Below, one piece after another: positions 36,476 to 44,458 of a stretch of 64,000 nt of DNA. This DNA is from CAYMDP01 sp964389375 (GTDB lineage Bacteria > Bdellovibrionota > Bdellovibrionia > Bdellovibrionales > UBA1609). Position 1 is the stretch's first letter; every line of letters starts with the position of its first letter. The stretch is taken from NCBI GenBank assembly GCA_964389375.1, contig CAYMDP010000010.1, forward strand, positions 1 through 64,000, written 5' to 3'. The notes under the pieces are model-generated. The model searched no databases and was not told the origin of the DNA. It was given only the letters and a program-made list of their open reading frames with translations. A program made the position numbers and the translations under genes.

Positions 36476-36502
36476 AGGCCCAAGAATTAAATATCTGGGC
36501 CT
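36476..36502. terminator. Hairpin between convergent genes
   Basis: AGGCCCA / TGGGCCT 7-bp stem with a 13-base loop between two convergent genes. Neither side has a T-run, so it is at best a weak terminator. Confidence 0.35.
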
Positions 36503-36520
36503 AAAATCTAATCCTTAACT

Positions 36521-37705
36521 TTACTGAGTCAGTTCTTTATAGACCGCGCGAAGAACCGGAAGGTTTTGTCCGCGATCGAGTCTGCGTCCGTTGACGAAGA
36601 CGGAAGGAGTCCCTCTGACTTTTGCACGAACCCCGGCCTCTGCCTGCGCCTGAATTTCAGCATGGGTGCTGGCCGCGTCCATACATTGGCTCAATTGATC
36701 CCAATTCAAAGCTTGACCCGCAGTCAACTGGCGAAGTTTTTCATCTACGCTTGGGGTCGTCGAAAGGCTTGAGAGGATGCTTTGATGTTCAAAAATCAAA
36801 TCGTGCATCTGCCAACCAAAGTCCTGAGCATTCGCACAAAAAGTGGCTTTAGCCAAGCGACAAGAGAGTCCGTCTCCATTAGGAATCGCGGAGTTACACT
36901 GACCATCTAAAGGAAAAGAATAGAAAGCAAAGCTGACCCCTTTATGGGAGCTTTTGAAGGCGTGAAGGCTTGGCGCCGCATTTTTGCAATGTCCGCATCG
37001 GAAGTCCGCAAATTCCACGATCTTCATGACTTCATTTTCGGCCTGATAAAGAAGACTGGGGTTTTCAGGAAACTCAACTGGGCTTCGTGCCTTCCATTCA
37101 GAAACCAAAGCCTGGATGTTTCGCTCTAAGTCCTTTGCGCCGAAGTTTGCCATGGCAACCTGATGAAGTAAGAAGGCCATTAAAGGAAGAGCCACCAGGC
37201 ATCCGGCAAAGATCCGTTTTTCACGAAGCCACAAACCAAGGTCCGCAAAAATATTCTTAAAAAACTGAGAACTAAAATCTTTCCATGTCAGCCCTAGGGT
37301 GAGGAAGGCGAGGAGGTAGAGCCCAATGCAAAGGATGCAATACTGAGTCATCATGGTAAATGAAATCGCAGCCATAACCACAGAGGCCGTGGCATTGACC
37401 AAGATCATCAAAAAAGAGAATCGGCCCCAGAGTGCTGGCGAATCGGAAAGTCCCATGGAGTAAACAAACAAACTGAAAAGAAGAATCAAATTTGCGCTTA
37501 AGCCCCAAACCGAAAGTGGGATGCCGAGAAAGTTAGAAAAAGAACTAGCACTTACAGCGTCGCAGTTAAAAGTGGCCGAGAGATTACAAAAGGCATTCTC
37601 GGAACCTAGACCATAGTGGAGGGGATAGTAGTGAGAAGTGAGGTATCCATGAATTAGGGTCGAGACTAAGACAGAAAAGAGCGCTAACTTCAGTTTTAAG
37701 GACAT
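36521..37705 (-). CDS. VKOR-DsbA fusion protein for periplasmic disulphide formation
   Basis: A 394-residue membrane protein. Residues 1-145 form a four-TM VKOR domain with the loop cysteines Cys40 and Cys48 and the quinone-side CILC (123-126). A fifth TM (about 165-188) leads to a periplasmic thioredoxin-fold DsbA domain (about 205-394) with CGHC (237-240), cis-Pro motif RGTPSVFVNG and two extra Cys. By family, the DsbA domain oxidises substrates and the VKOR domain passes electrons to quinone, replacing DsbB. Single gene, divergent from the ChaN-like gene. It may oxidise the cysteine-rich exported proteins seen here and LptD (inference). Confidence 0.9.
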   Translation of the reverse strand: MSLKLKLALFSVLVSTLIHGYLTSHYYPLHYGLGSENAFCNLSATFNCDAVSASSFSNFLGIPLSVWGLSANLILLFSLFVYSMGLSDSPALWGRFSFLMILVNATASVVMAAISFTMMTQYCILCIGLYLLAFLTLGLTWKDFSSQFFKNIFADLGLWLREKRIFAGCLVALPLMAFLLHQVAMANFGAKDLERNIQALVSEWKARSPVEFPENPSLLYQAENEVMKIVEFADFRCGHCKNAAPSLHAFKSSHKGVSFAFYSFPLDGQCNSAIPNGDGLSCRLAKATFCANAQDFGWQMHDLIFEHQSILSSLSTTPSVDEKLRQLTAGQALNWDQLSQCMDAASTHAEIQAQAEAGVRAKVRGTPSVFVNGRRLDRGQNLPVLRAVYKELTQ

Positions 37706-37791
37706 TTTCTAAGCTCCCTTTGTTAAAGTTGAAAGCTAGCAAACTTGTAACGGAGATGGCAGCTAAAATTTAAAGAATTTGGATAGATGGG

Positions 37792-39369
37792 GTGGGTTTG
37801 AGCAACGCAACACACTGGGTAAAGACGCGAAAAAAATTGCTGAGACAGGTCAAGTTTCAGGTTCGCGCCCTTTTGGGGCCAAGCTCCGGTGAGATTCTTA
37901 CCTATACTCGCCGATACAAAGCACAATTCAGATTACCCTGGAGTGCCGCTCGCAGGACGGAGTTGCTTCGAAGACTTGCGAGGGTCGATATTGTATTGGG
38001 TGGTGACTTTCATGCCTTTTCGCAATCCCAGAGGGGGCACTTGCGTTTGCTGCGAGAGCTTCAGGTGCAAAGACCAATCGTTTTGGCATTAGAGTGTATC
38101 GAATCTAAGGACCAAGATGTTTTAGATCAATTCATGAAAGATAAAATTTCTGAGCCGGACTTTTTAATCCAAGTCTCCTGGTCCGAATCTTGGGGCTTTC
38201 CATGGCAAAACTATAAACCCATCCTTGAATTTGCAAAAGAGCGGGGCTTAAAAGTTTTAGCTTTAAATAAGGCGCTTTCAAAGCGCAAAGCCAAAACTTT
38301 AGAGCTTCGCGATCAGCACGCGGCCGAAAAAATAGTTGAAGCGAAGCAAAAATTTCCCGAAGCCTTAATCTATGCAATTTATGGAGACCTTCACCTTGCA
38401 AAGGGGCATTTGCCAAAGAAGATTCAAAAGTTGGATCCAAAGCTTGCGGTCCTTAGTCTTTTTCAAAACGTCGACGAACTGTACTTTAAAAACTTGGTCT
38501 CGGGAAAGTTGCGCTCCGAGATTTGGCAGCGGGGACCGGATCAATATTGTCTTATGGAAAGCCCTCCCTGGGTGAAATGGCAGAGCTATCTTCTATTTTT
38601 AGAACAAGGCTTTGATCAAGACTGGCAAGAGCAAGAAGCGGAGCTGGATCTGACGGACTACGTGTATCACATGCTCGATTTTTTTAAGAACGAATTTGAC
38701 CTCGAGTTCGACCTTAAGGATCTTGCGGTCTATACTTCGAGGCAGCAGGCCTTTGTTCAGATGTTAGATCGTAGGTTTCCAGAAAAAGAAAAACGACGTT
38801 TAGATGGCTTAATGGAAAGAGATCGTAGTTTTATCGTGCCCGAAATTGCAGCAGTCTATCTGTCTCGTCCATCGATCAATCATGCCGCTTTTCTTGCCGG
38901 ACAATACATTCATCTAAAGCTGTCTGGGCGAAAGCAATCGATGTTGCAAATGCCGCAATATTTCTTGGCCTGGATTTGGATCGAAGCGGTAGGCTTCTTT
39001 TTTAGTAAGGTGATCAATCCGCACCGAAAGGCTTCGGGCCTTAGCGAACTAAAGACCCTCTTGGCCCATGCGAAGCCAAAAGAGTCAGAAGCTTTGAAGC
39101 TTTGCCTTAAGCAAAAGCTGAAAGAGCAAATTTTTCTACAGACGGGGCGCTTGAATCGAAAGACCGAGACTGCTCGCTTTCAGGAATCCTACTTTGACGC
39201 CGCAAAAATTCTAGGTGCCATGTTGGGGGAAGATCTTTATCTAAGGTACCGTGCGGGGCGCTTAGTGGATCAGCAACTCAAAGAGTTTCTTCAGTTAGAT
39301 CCCTCTGGCGAAAACTTTTCGGATCAATACTGGGCTCTTCTTCGCCAAGTTTTAGGTGGGAAGAGATGA
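37792..39369 (+). CDS. ChaN-like (PF04187) domain protein
   Basis: A 525-residue protein with no signal peptide, unlike the ChaN lipoproteins. The ChaN-like domain spans about 60-240: VDIVLGGDFHAFSQSQRGHLRLL, PIVLALECIESKDQDVLDQFM, WGFPWQNYKPILEFA, LKVLALNK, and IYAIYGDLHLAKGHLP. In ChaN these conserved acidic and His residues line a pocket that can bind haem. The C-terminal half (about 270-525) is helical and Lys/Glu/Gln-rich and was not recognised. Start is GTG 37792 or TTG 37798; neither has a strong ribosome site. The next gene follows within about 10 bp. Confidence 0.75.
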   Translation: MGLSNATHWVKTRKKLLRQVKFQVRALLGPSSGEILTYTRRYKAQFRLPWSAARRTELLRRLARVDIVLGGDFHAFSQSQRGHLRLLRELQVQRPIVLALECIESKDQDVLDQFMKDKISEPDFLIQVSWSESWGFPWQNYKPILEFAKERGLKVLALNKALSKRKAKTLELRDQHAAEKIVEAKQKFPEALIYAIYGDLHLAKGHLPKKIQKLDPKLAVLSLFQNVDELYFKNLVSGKLRSEIWQRGPDQYCLMESPPWVKWQSYLLFLEQGFDQDWQEQEAELDLTDYVYHMLDFFKNEFDLEFDLKDLAVYTSRQQAFVQMLDRRFPEKEKRRLDGLMERDRSFIVPEIAAVYLSRPSINHAAFLAGQYIHLKLSGRKQSMLQMPQYFLAWIWIEAVGFFFSKVINPHRKASGLSELKTLLAHAKPKESEALKLCLKQKLKEQIFLQTGRLNRKTETARFQESYFDAAKILGAMLGEDLYLRYRAGRLVDQQLKEFLQLDPSGENFSDQYWALLRQVLGGKR

Positions 39370-39379
39370 GGGAAAAAAG

Positions 39380-41098
39380 TTGAAGAGTTTTTATTACCTT
39401 CATCGCGGGAAATCGCGGGGCCCTATATCCGAGAAAGAACTCGTTGAGTTGATTCAGAGCAAAAAACTGGGTCTTTTTGATATTCTTTGTGAGGAAGGGG
39501 AGAATCGTTGGAAGCCCCTTTCTGAATACGAGGAGTTTCTTCGGTATCTCCAAAAAAAGCCCACCGCAGTTCGGTCCGATAAGTCTTGGATCGTTCTTCT
39601 GCGAAGATCAAAAAAAGGATTTTTACAGCAGGGGCCTTTCACCGAAGATGAGCTTCGAATGAGGATTCGGGCAGGCGAAATTCGGTACACCGATTACGCC
39701 TGGTCCCAAGGGATGGTCAGTTGGAAGAGGCTTGGTTCTCTGTCGGCCTTTCAATCCAAATCCGAGAGAATTGAATTTGAGCAAAGTTTTCCGAGCGCCG
39801 ATCTTCCCGAGCTCTCGGCCCTTCATTCTTTAGAAGAAATCGAGAAGCAGGCCGCATCCAGGATCCCTGACCAAGCTCCGAGTGGACATGAGGAGCCTTT
39901 AGATTCGGAGCTTGGTCCGAATGAAGCGCAAGTCTTTGGACAAGAGGATCGACGTCTGCAAGGCGACCGAAGAAGTGTTCAACGAAAGAGAGTGCAGGGG
40001 CCAAAAGAGAAGTCTAAGCTAAAGGACAATGCGAAGCCCGTGTCAAAAGGGGTCAGGGCAAAATCCAAAGCTTCAGTTTTTAGCAAACTTTCCGGAAAAA
40101 AAATTGCTTTGGTCACGCTGTTTTGTTTGGGACTTGGTGTCTTGATCAGCCAATTCGATCAGAAAATTTTGCTAAAACTTAGTCCTGAGGAGCTTGCGAA
40201 AGTCCCCGCGGAGATGGATTCGGCCGTCGAGGAAAGTCCTGAAGTTATCGCTCCTGCGGAAAAGATTCCACCTGAAGAGCCAAGGCTTAAACCCAAGCCA
40301 GAAGAGGATAAAAAGGCAGTGGTTGAACCCCCGCCCGAACCTCAGCCTGAGCCCAAAAAAATTCTGGCTCCTGAGCTTCGAGAGGCTCCGCGTCGGCTTC
40401 GGGTTTTGACCAAAAATCTTTCTGGAGATAAGCCGGCCTTAGAAATTGAAACCGATGGAAGTAGCCACTTTCCGCTGACTGCAGAAATTTTCGCAGAGCC
40501 GGGCCGAGTGTTGGGTCAAGTTCGCGTTGAGAAATATAAAAAACTGAAGCGAAAGAGAGGAGAAAACTTTCGTCTGGAGCTCGATTCTTTAGGCTTGAAA
40601 GCCGGGGAGTACAGGGCCTCTTTCAGTTCCGGAGAGGTTCAAGCTGAGATTCGATTTTTTCTAGGCTCCAAGGACAAAAAATATGCGCAAGAGCTTCGGG
40701 CTCATAAGAAGTTCCTCACTTTTCAGTTTGAGCAAGAAAAGCGGACCCTTTTTAATGAAGTCAAACTTTTGGAAAGTCTAACCGCAGAACTCCAGGCCGA
40801 ACTTTTTAGTCAGGGAGCAAAGGGGCGAGTGTGGAATCGGGCAAAATCACGACTCGAAAATCTTGCGACGAATGAATTTCGGCGCATTCAAAGTCGGGGG
40901 CGTCGTGAGCAAAGCTTCCTCGTGGAAGAGTGGACCCGGCTGAGGGATCTGAAGGCAAAATGTGTTGAACTGACTCAGCGAATGCGGGGAAAGACGGCAA
41001 AAAGCATATCAGAGCCCGAGAAGTCCGAGTTTTTAAGATTAAGGGCTGAGTCACAAAGTTTTAAAGCCCAGGTTTCGAAGCTTTCATTCTGGGACTGA
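39380..41098 (+). CDS. Membrane protein with two GYF_2 domains and Pro/Glu-rich stalk
   Basis: About 572 residues. Two N-terminal GYF_2-like repeats: FYYLHRGKSRGPISEKELVE to WKPLSEYEEF (about 4-50) and VLLRRSKKGFLQQGPFTEDEL to WKRLGSLSAF (about 70-122). A charged linker precedes one TM helix (about 238-258, KIALVTLFCLGLGVLISQFD), a Pro/Glu/Lys stalk like that of TonB-type proteins (about 285-345), and a periplasmic domain of unknown fold. The topology puts the GYF_2 domains in the cytoplasm. The TTG at 39380 is chosen over GTG 39356, since GAGGG lies eight bases upstream. Follows the ChaN-like gene, probably one transcript. Confidence 0.72.
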   Translation: MKSFYYLHRGKSRGPISEKELVELIQSKKLGLFDILCEEGENRWKPLSEYEEFLRYLQKKPTAVRSDKSWIVLLRRSKKGFLQQGPFTEDELRMRIRAGEIRYTDYAWSQGMVSWKRLGSLSAFQSKSERIEFEQSFPSADLPELSALHSLEEIEKQAASRIPDQAPSGHEEPLDSELGPNEAQVFGQEDRRLQGDRRSVQRKRVQGPKEKSKLKDNAKPVSKGVRAKSKASVFSKLSGKKIALVTLFCLGLGVLISQFDQKILLKLSPEELAKVPAEMDSAVEESPEVIAPAEKIPPEEPRLKPKPEEDKKAVVEPPPEPQPEPKKILAPELREAPRRLRVLTKNLSGDKPALEIETDGSSHFPLTAEIFAEPGRVLGQVRVEKYKKLKRKRGENFRLELDSLGLKAGEYRASFSSGEVQAEIRFFLGSKDKKYAQELRAHKKFLTFQFEQEKRTLFNEVKLLESLTAELQAELFSQGAKGRVWNRAKSRLENLATNEFRRIQSRGRREQSFLVEEWTRLRDLKAKCVELTQRMRGKTAKSISEPEKSEFLRLRAESQSFKAQVSKLSFWD

Positions 41099-41175
41099 GT
41101 TTGGGCGCCCGGTGCAGCTTAAAGGGAGTGAAGTCAGTTCTTGGAATTTCCCTGGAACCTTGATAAGTCTAAGTG

Positions 41176-42879
41176 ATGCTTGACCAATTAAAATCGAATC
41201 TAGTTCGTGATCTAAAGACCCACTTTCCTCTGTCCGAGACTGAGTTTTTTGATTTGCTGCAAAATCCAAAGCATGTGGGTCACGGACAAATCTGTTTGCC
41301 CGTGTTCGCAATTGCTAAGGTGCAAAAGAAAGCTCCTCCGCAGCTAGCGCAAGATTTGGCGGAAGTCTTTAATCAACAGAAGCTGGATTATTTAGAGCGA
41401 GCCGAGGCAGTCAGTGGCTTTGTTAACTTTCATTTTAAAGCCAGAACCTTGACGGATATTTTAATGAAGAGCCTAGAGGTTGAGAAAGGTCAAGTGGCTT
41501 GGCGGTCTGAGGGCGCAGGCCGAAGAGTTGTGATTGACTATGCCTCCCCCAATGTCGCCAAGCCCATGAGTATTGGTCATATGCGCGCAACCATGATTGG
41601 CCAAGCGGTTTGCAACTTGGCACGCAGCCAGGGCTATACCGTAGTGGGATTGAATCACTTAGGGGATTGGGGAAGTCAGTTCGGAAAACTGGCCTGGGCT
41701 TATCAAAAGTGGGGGCATGAATATAAAGTTGAAGAAGATCCCATCGCAGCTCTTTTCCAGATGTATGTACGTTTTCAAACTGAATCTGAGGCCGATCCAA
41801 AACTTGCTGAAGAGGGGGCGCGGACCTTTAAGCGCCTAGAAGATGGGGATCCTGAGATCACGGCGCTTTGGAAGTGGTTCGTCGAAATTTCGATGAAGGA
41901 TTACCAAAGACTTTTTGATCTTCTTGGAGTGAAGCATGATTTGGTTCTTGGGGAGTCTTTTTATAATAATCAGTTAAAGCCCACGGAGAAGTTAATCGAA
42001 GCCAAAGGCCTTTTGGTTGAGAGTGAAGGCGCCATGGTGGTACAGCTAGAGGAAGAGGGGATGCCACCTTGCTTGATTCGAAAATCCGATGGGGCTTCGC
42101 TTTATGCGACTCGAGACATTGCCAGTGCTCTTTACCGCAAAGAACAATTAAAGGCGGATTTGAATCTATATGTCGTTGGAGTGGATCAAACGCTTCACTT
42201 TCGGCAGGTTTTTAAAGTTCTCGAAAAAATGGGCTATGCCTGGTCCAAAGATTGTCACCACGTCTCTTTTGGAATGTACCGATTTAAAGAGGGCCGAATG
42301 TCGACTCGAAAAGGAAACGTTATTTTCCTTGAAGATGTTTTGGATCGGGCCATCGAGTTAGTTCGCGAAGTTATTGAGCAAAAAAATCCAGGACTTGAGG
42401 ATAAAGAGAAGGTGGCGCGACAGGTTGGCGTGGGCGCGATTATTTTTAATGATCTAGCAAATGATCGGGTGAAAAACGTAGATTTTGATTGGGACCAGGT
42501 GCTTAACTTTGAAGGGGACAGTGGTCCCTATGTTCAATATGTGCATGTTCGTTGCTTAAGTTTGATTCGAAAGTATGCGGGAGAGATTAAAAAAACGATC
42601 GATGTAGATTTAGATTCCCCAGAAGAGCTTGAGTTAATCCGCCTGCTTTTGACCTATCAAGATGTGCTTCGCTCTTCCTTCACTCATTTTAAGCCACATA
42701 TTTTAGCGGGCTATCTTTTAGACCTTTGTCGGCAGTTTTCGCAGTTCTACGCAAAGCACCGAATCTTGGGTGAAAAACCTGAACTTGAGCAGGCGCGCAT
42801 GACTTTGGTCTATGCATGCCAACAAGTCCTGGTCAATGGTCTAGGGGTTTTGAATATTCCAGTGCCTGAATATATGTAG
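41176..42879 (+). CDS. argS: Arginyl-tRNA synthetase
   Basis: A 567-residue class I synthetase. N-terminal Add1 domain; the HIGH motif is IGHMRAT near residue 133 within ASPNVAKPMSIGHMRA; the KMSKS equivalent is RMSTRKGN near 374; C-terminal DALR anticodon domain ends in the usual NIPVPEYM, close to the family's ...M-terminal ending. ATG at 41176 is preferred over the GTG codon just before it. 77 bp after the GYF_2 gene. Confidence 0.97.
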   Translation: MLDQLKSNLVRDLKTHFPLSETEFFDLLQNPKHVGHGQICLPVFAIAKVQKKAPPQLAQDLAEVFNQQKLDYLERAEAVSGFVNFHFKARTLTDILMKSLEVEKGQVAWRSEGAGRRVVIDYASPNVAKPMSIGHMRATMIGQAVCNLARSQGYTVVGLNHLGDWGSQFGKLAWAYQKWGHEYKVEEDPIAALFQMYVRFQTESEADPKLAEEGARTFKRLEDGDPEITALWKWFVEISMKDYQRLFDLLGVKHDLVLGESFYNNQLKPTEKLIEAKGLLVESEGAMVVQLEEEGMPPCLIRKSDGASLYATRDIASALYRKEQLKADLNLYVVGVDQTLHFRQVFKVLEKMGYAWSKDCHHVSFGMYRFKEGRMSTRKGNVIFLEDVLDRAIELVREVIEQKNPGLEDKEKVARQVGVGAIIFNDLANDRVKNVDFDWDQVLNFEGDSGPYVQYVHVRCLSLIRKYAGEIKKTIDVDLDSPEELELIRLLLTYQDVLRSSFTHFKPHILAGYLLDLCRQFSQFYAKHRILGEKPELEQARMTLVYACQQVLVNGLGVLNIPVPEYM

Positions 42880-42920
42880 TTTTTCTCATATTTTCTAAAA
42901 ATTATGCCGATTTAAAAGAT

Positions 42921-43607
42921 GTGAAGAACCAAGCCTTCTTGATTTTCATATTGGCCCTGACTTTGGTGTTCGCACTTTTCTACGGAGAAATGCGTGCGCA
43001 TTTTCTTGATCCACGCCCCCTCGAGGCGAAAGTGAAACTTTTAAGCCGAGAGGTTGAGCGCGCGGGACTTCGCGCGGCGCTGGCTCGAGCTGAACTTCAA
43101 GAATTTCGTCAAGAGGTTGCAGCTAAAATTCCTGAAGTTTCTCATCCGGCGATGAAGGGTGAAAAGGCTTACGCCATACGAAGTCTAGCAAGTGTATTGC
43201 GTGAAGAAGGGTCTGAATTTCGTAGCCAGCAGCTTGCTAGTCTTGGCTTTAACAAAGCCAAAGATCTTTTCAGAAAAAACGATTTTGCAAATGCGATTCC
43301 TCAGTTTGAAGCCTTGATCCGGGATTATAGTTTTTCAGTTCATGTTCCCGAAGCCTTGTTTCTTCTGTCTGAGGCCCAATACCAGACGGGTCAATTTGAG
43401 TCTGCAGTCAGTAGTATCCAACGTCTTGTGGATCAGTTTCCGGGACACGAACTTTCTGGATACGCCATGATTCGGCTGGGCCGGATTTTTGAGTCTCAAA
43501 ATCGCTACGACGAAGCTATGCAGGTGTATAGAACGGTCTTGATGACCTTTCCAGATCGGGCCATTGCCAGTCAAGCCGAGCGCGCCATGAAGGGTGTGGA
43601 GCCTTAA
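42921..43607 (+). CDS. Membrane-anchored TPR protein (YbgF/CpoB-like)
   Basis: A 228-residue protein starting at GTG. N-terminal anchor or uncleaved signal (5-22, AFLIFILALTLVFALFYG), a short coiled coil (about 33-70), then TPR-type repeats from about 105: FNKAKDLFRKNDFANAIPQFEALIRDY, PEALFLLSEAQYQTGQFESAVSSIQ, YAMIRLGRIFESQNRYDEAMQVYRTV. The layout of coiled coil plus three TPRs resembles CpoB, which couples outer-membrane constriction to peptidoglycan synthesis, but no tol genes are nearby. The following gene starts 4 bp on, so the two are a pair. Confidence 0.72.
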   Translation: MKNQAFLIFILALTLVFALFYGEMRAHFLDPRPLEAKVKLLSREVERAGLRAALARAELQEFRQEVAAKIPEVSHPAMKGEKAYAIRSLASVLREEGSEFRSQQLASLGFNKAKDLFRKNDFANAIPQFEALIRDYSFSVHVPEALFLLSEAQYQTGQFESAVSSIQRLVDQFPGHELSGYAMIRLGRIFESQNRYDEAMQVYRTVLMTFPDRAIASQAERAMKGVEP

Positions 43608-43610
43608 TCT

Positions 43611-44351
43611 ATGAAGTGGCTCAGATTCATTTTATTTATTTTTCTATTCACCATCGAAATTCGTATTAAGGCTCAAGCTGAAATTTTGGACCAGCCAGAA
43701 AGCTGCTATCAAGCTGAGGGGCAAAACTGTATTGTAAAATCCTTAGGGGAAACAGGCGATGTTTGGACAACTTCAGAGGGCGAGATTCGAATGGCGCCTC
43801 AATCCATTGTCAGCCGCCAAGAGAATCAGTGGCGGCTTATTTCAGGAAGAGTGTGGATCGATTGCTCGGGTCAACAGATCTGGCGCGGACAATTTGCAAA
43901 GTGGACTTGTCTGCCTGGCCAGGCTATGATGATTGAGCATTCCGCAGAGGGCTTGGAGTTTATTGGACTTAAGGGAAGTGTGGCTCTTGAAAGTCATTCC
44001 GGCGAAAAGCTGGCTCTTTCTCCGGGACTTTCGGTAAAAATTGGTCCAGTTCTTCAAACGGCCAAAAACGAAATCTCTTTCCCGCGCTCAGCAAATCTTC
44101 GAAAGACCCTAAGCTGGGCCGCAGAACTGATGCCCCTTGATGAAGCCCAGCTAAAATCTGTGCTTTCTGAGTTTTTATTAGGTTGGCATCAGTCCCGAGA
44201 ACACATCAGTCGAACTCTGGCGAGTCACTCCGAGGACCAAATTCGAAGACAGAAAGATGCCGACTTGCAGAGGGAGCTCGCCCGTCAAAAAAACCAAAAA
44301 GAGGATGCCGAGCTAAGAGCCCTTTTTCGCAAGAAGAATTACCTCGACTAA
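43611..44351 (+). CDS. Exported protein, possibly FecR-like
   Basis: A 246-residue protein with signal peptide 1-24 (MKWLRFILFIFLFTIEIRIKAQA). The middle 140 residues are beta-rich (GDVWTTSEGEIRMAPQS; WRLISGRVWIDCS; GLEFIGLKGSVALESHSGEKLALSPG), a pattern like FecR-type domains found in exported bacterial proteins. Three cysteines lie in the mature part. The C-terminus is a charged helix (SEDQIRRQKDADLQRELARQ). Four bp after the TPR gene, so probably co-expressed in the periplasm with it. Family call is weak. Confidence 0.55.
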   Translation: MKWLRFILFIFLFTIEIRIKAQAEILDQPESCYQAEGQNCIVKSLGETGDVWTTSEGEIRMAPQSIVSRQENQWRLISGRVWIDCSGQQIWRGQFAKWTCLPGQAMMIEHSAEGLEFIGLKGSVALESHSGEKLALSPGLSVKIGPVLQTAKNEISFPRSANLRKTLSWAAELMPLDEAQLKSVLSEFLLGWHQSREHISRTLASHSEDQIRRQKDADLQRELARQKNQKEDAELRALFRKKNYLD

Positions 44352-44458
44352 AGTGCCCGGATAGACTGACCCAGTTCACTTCTTCATAGTCCAAAGAAAG
44401 CCCAACATGCTATGATTAGAGGGTAAAGCTGCGCGCTTTCTCAAGGAGGAGAAGGAAT

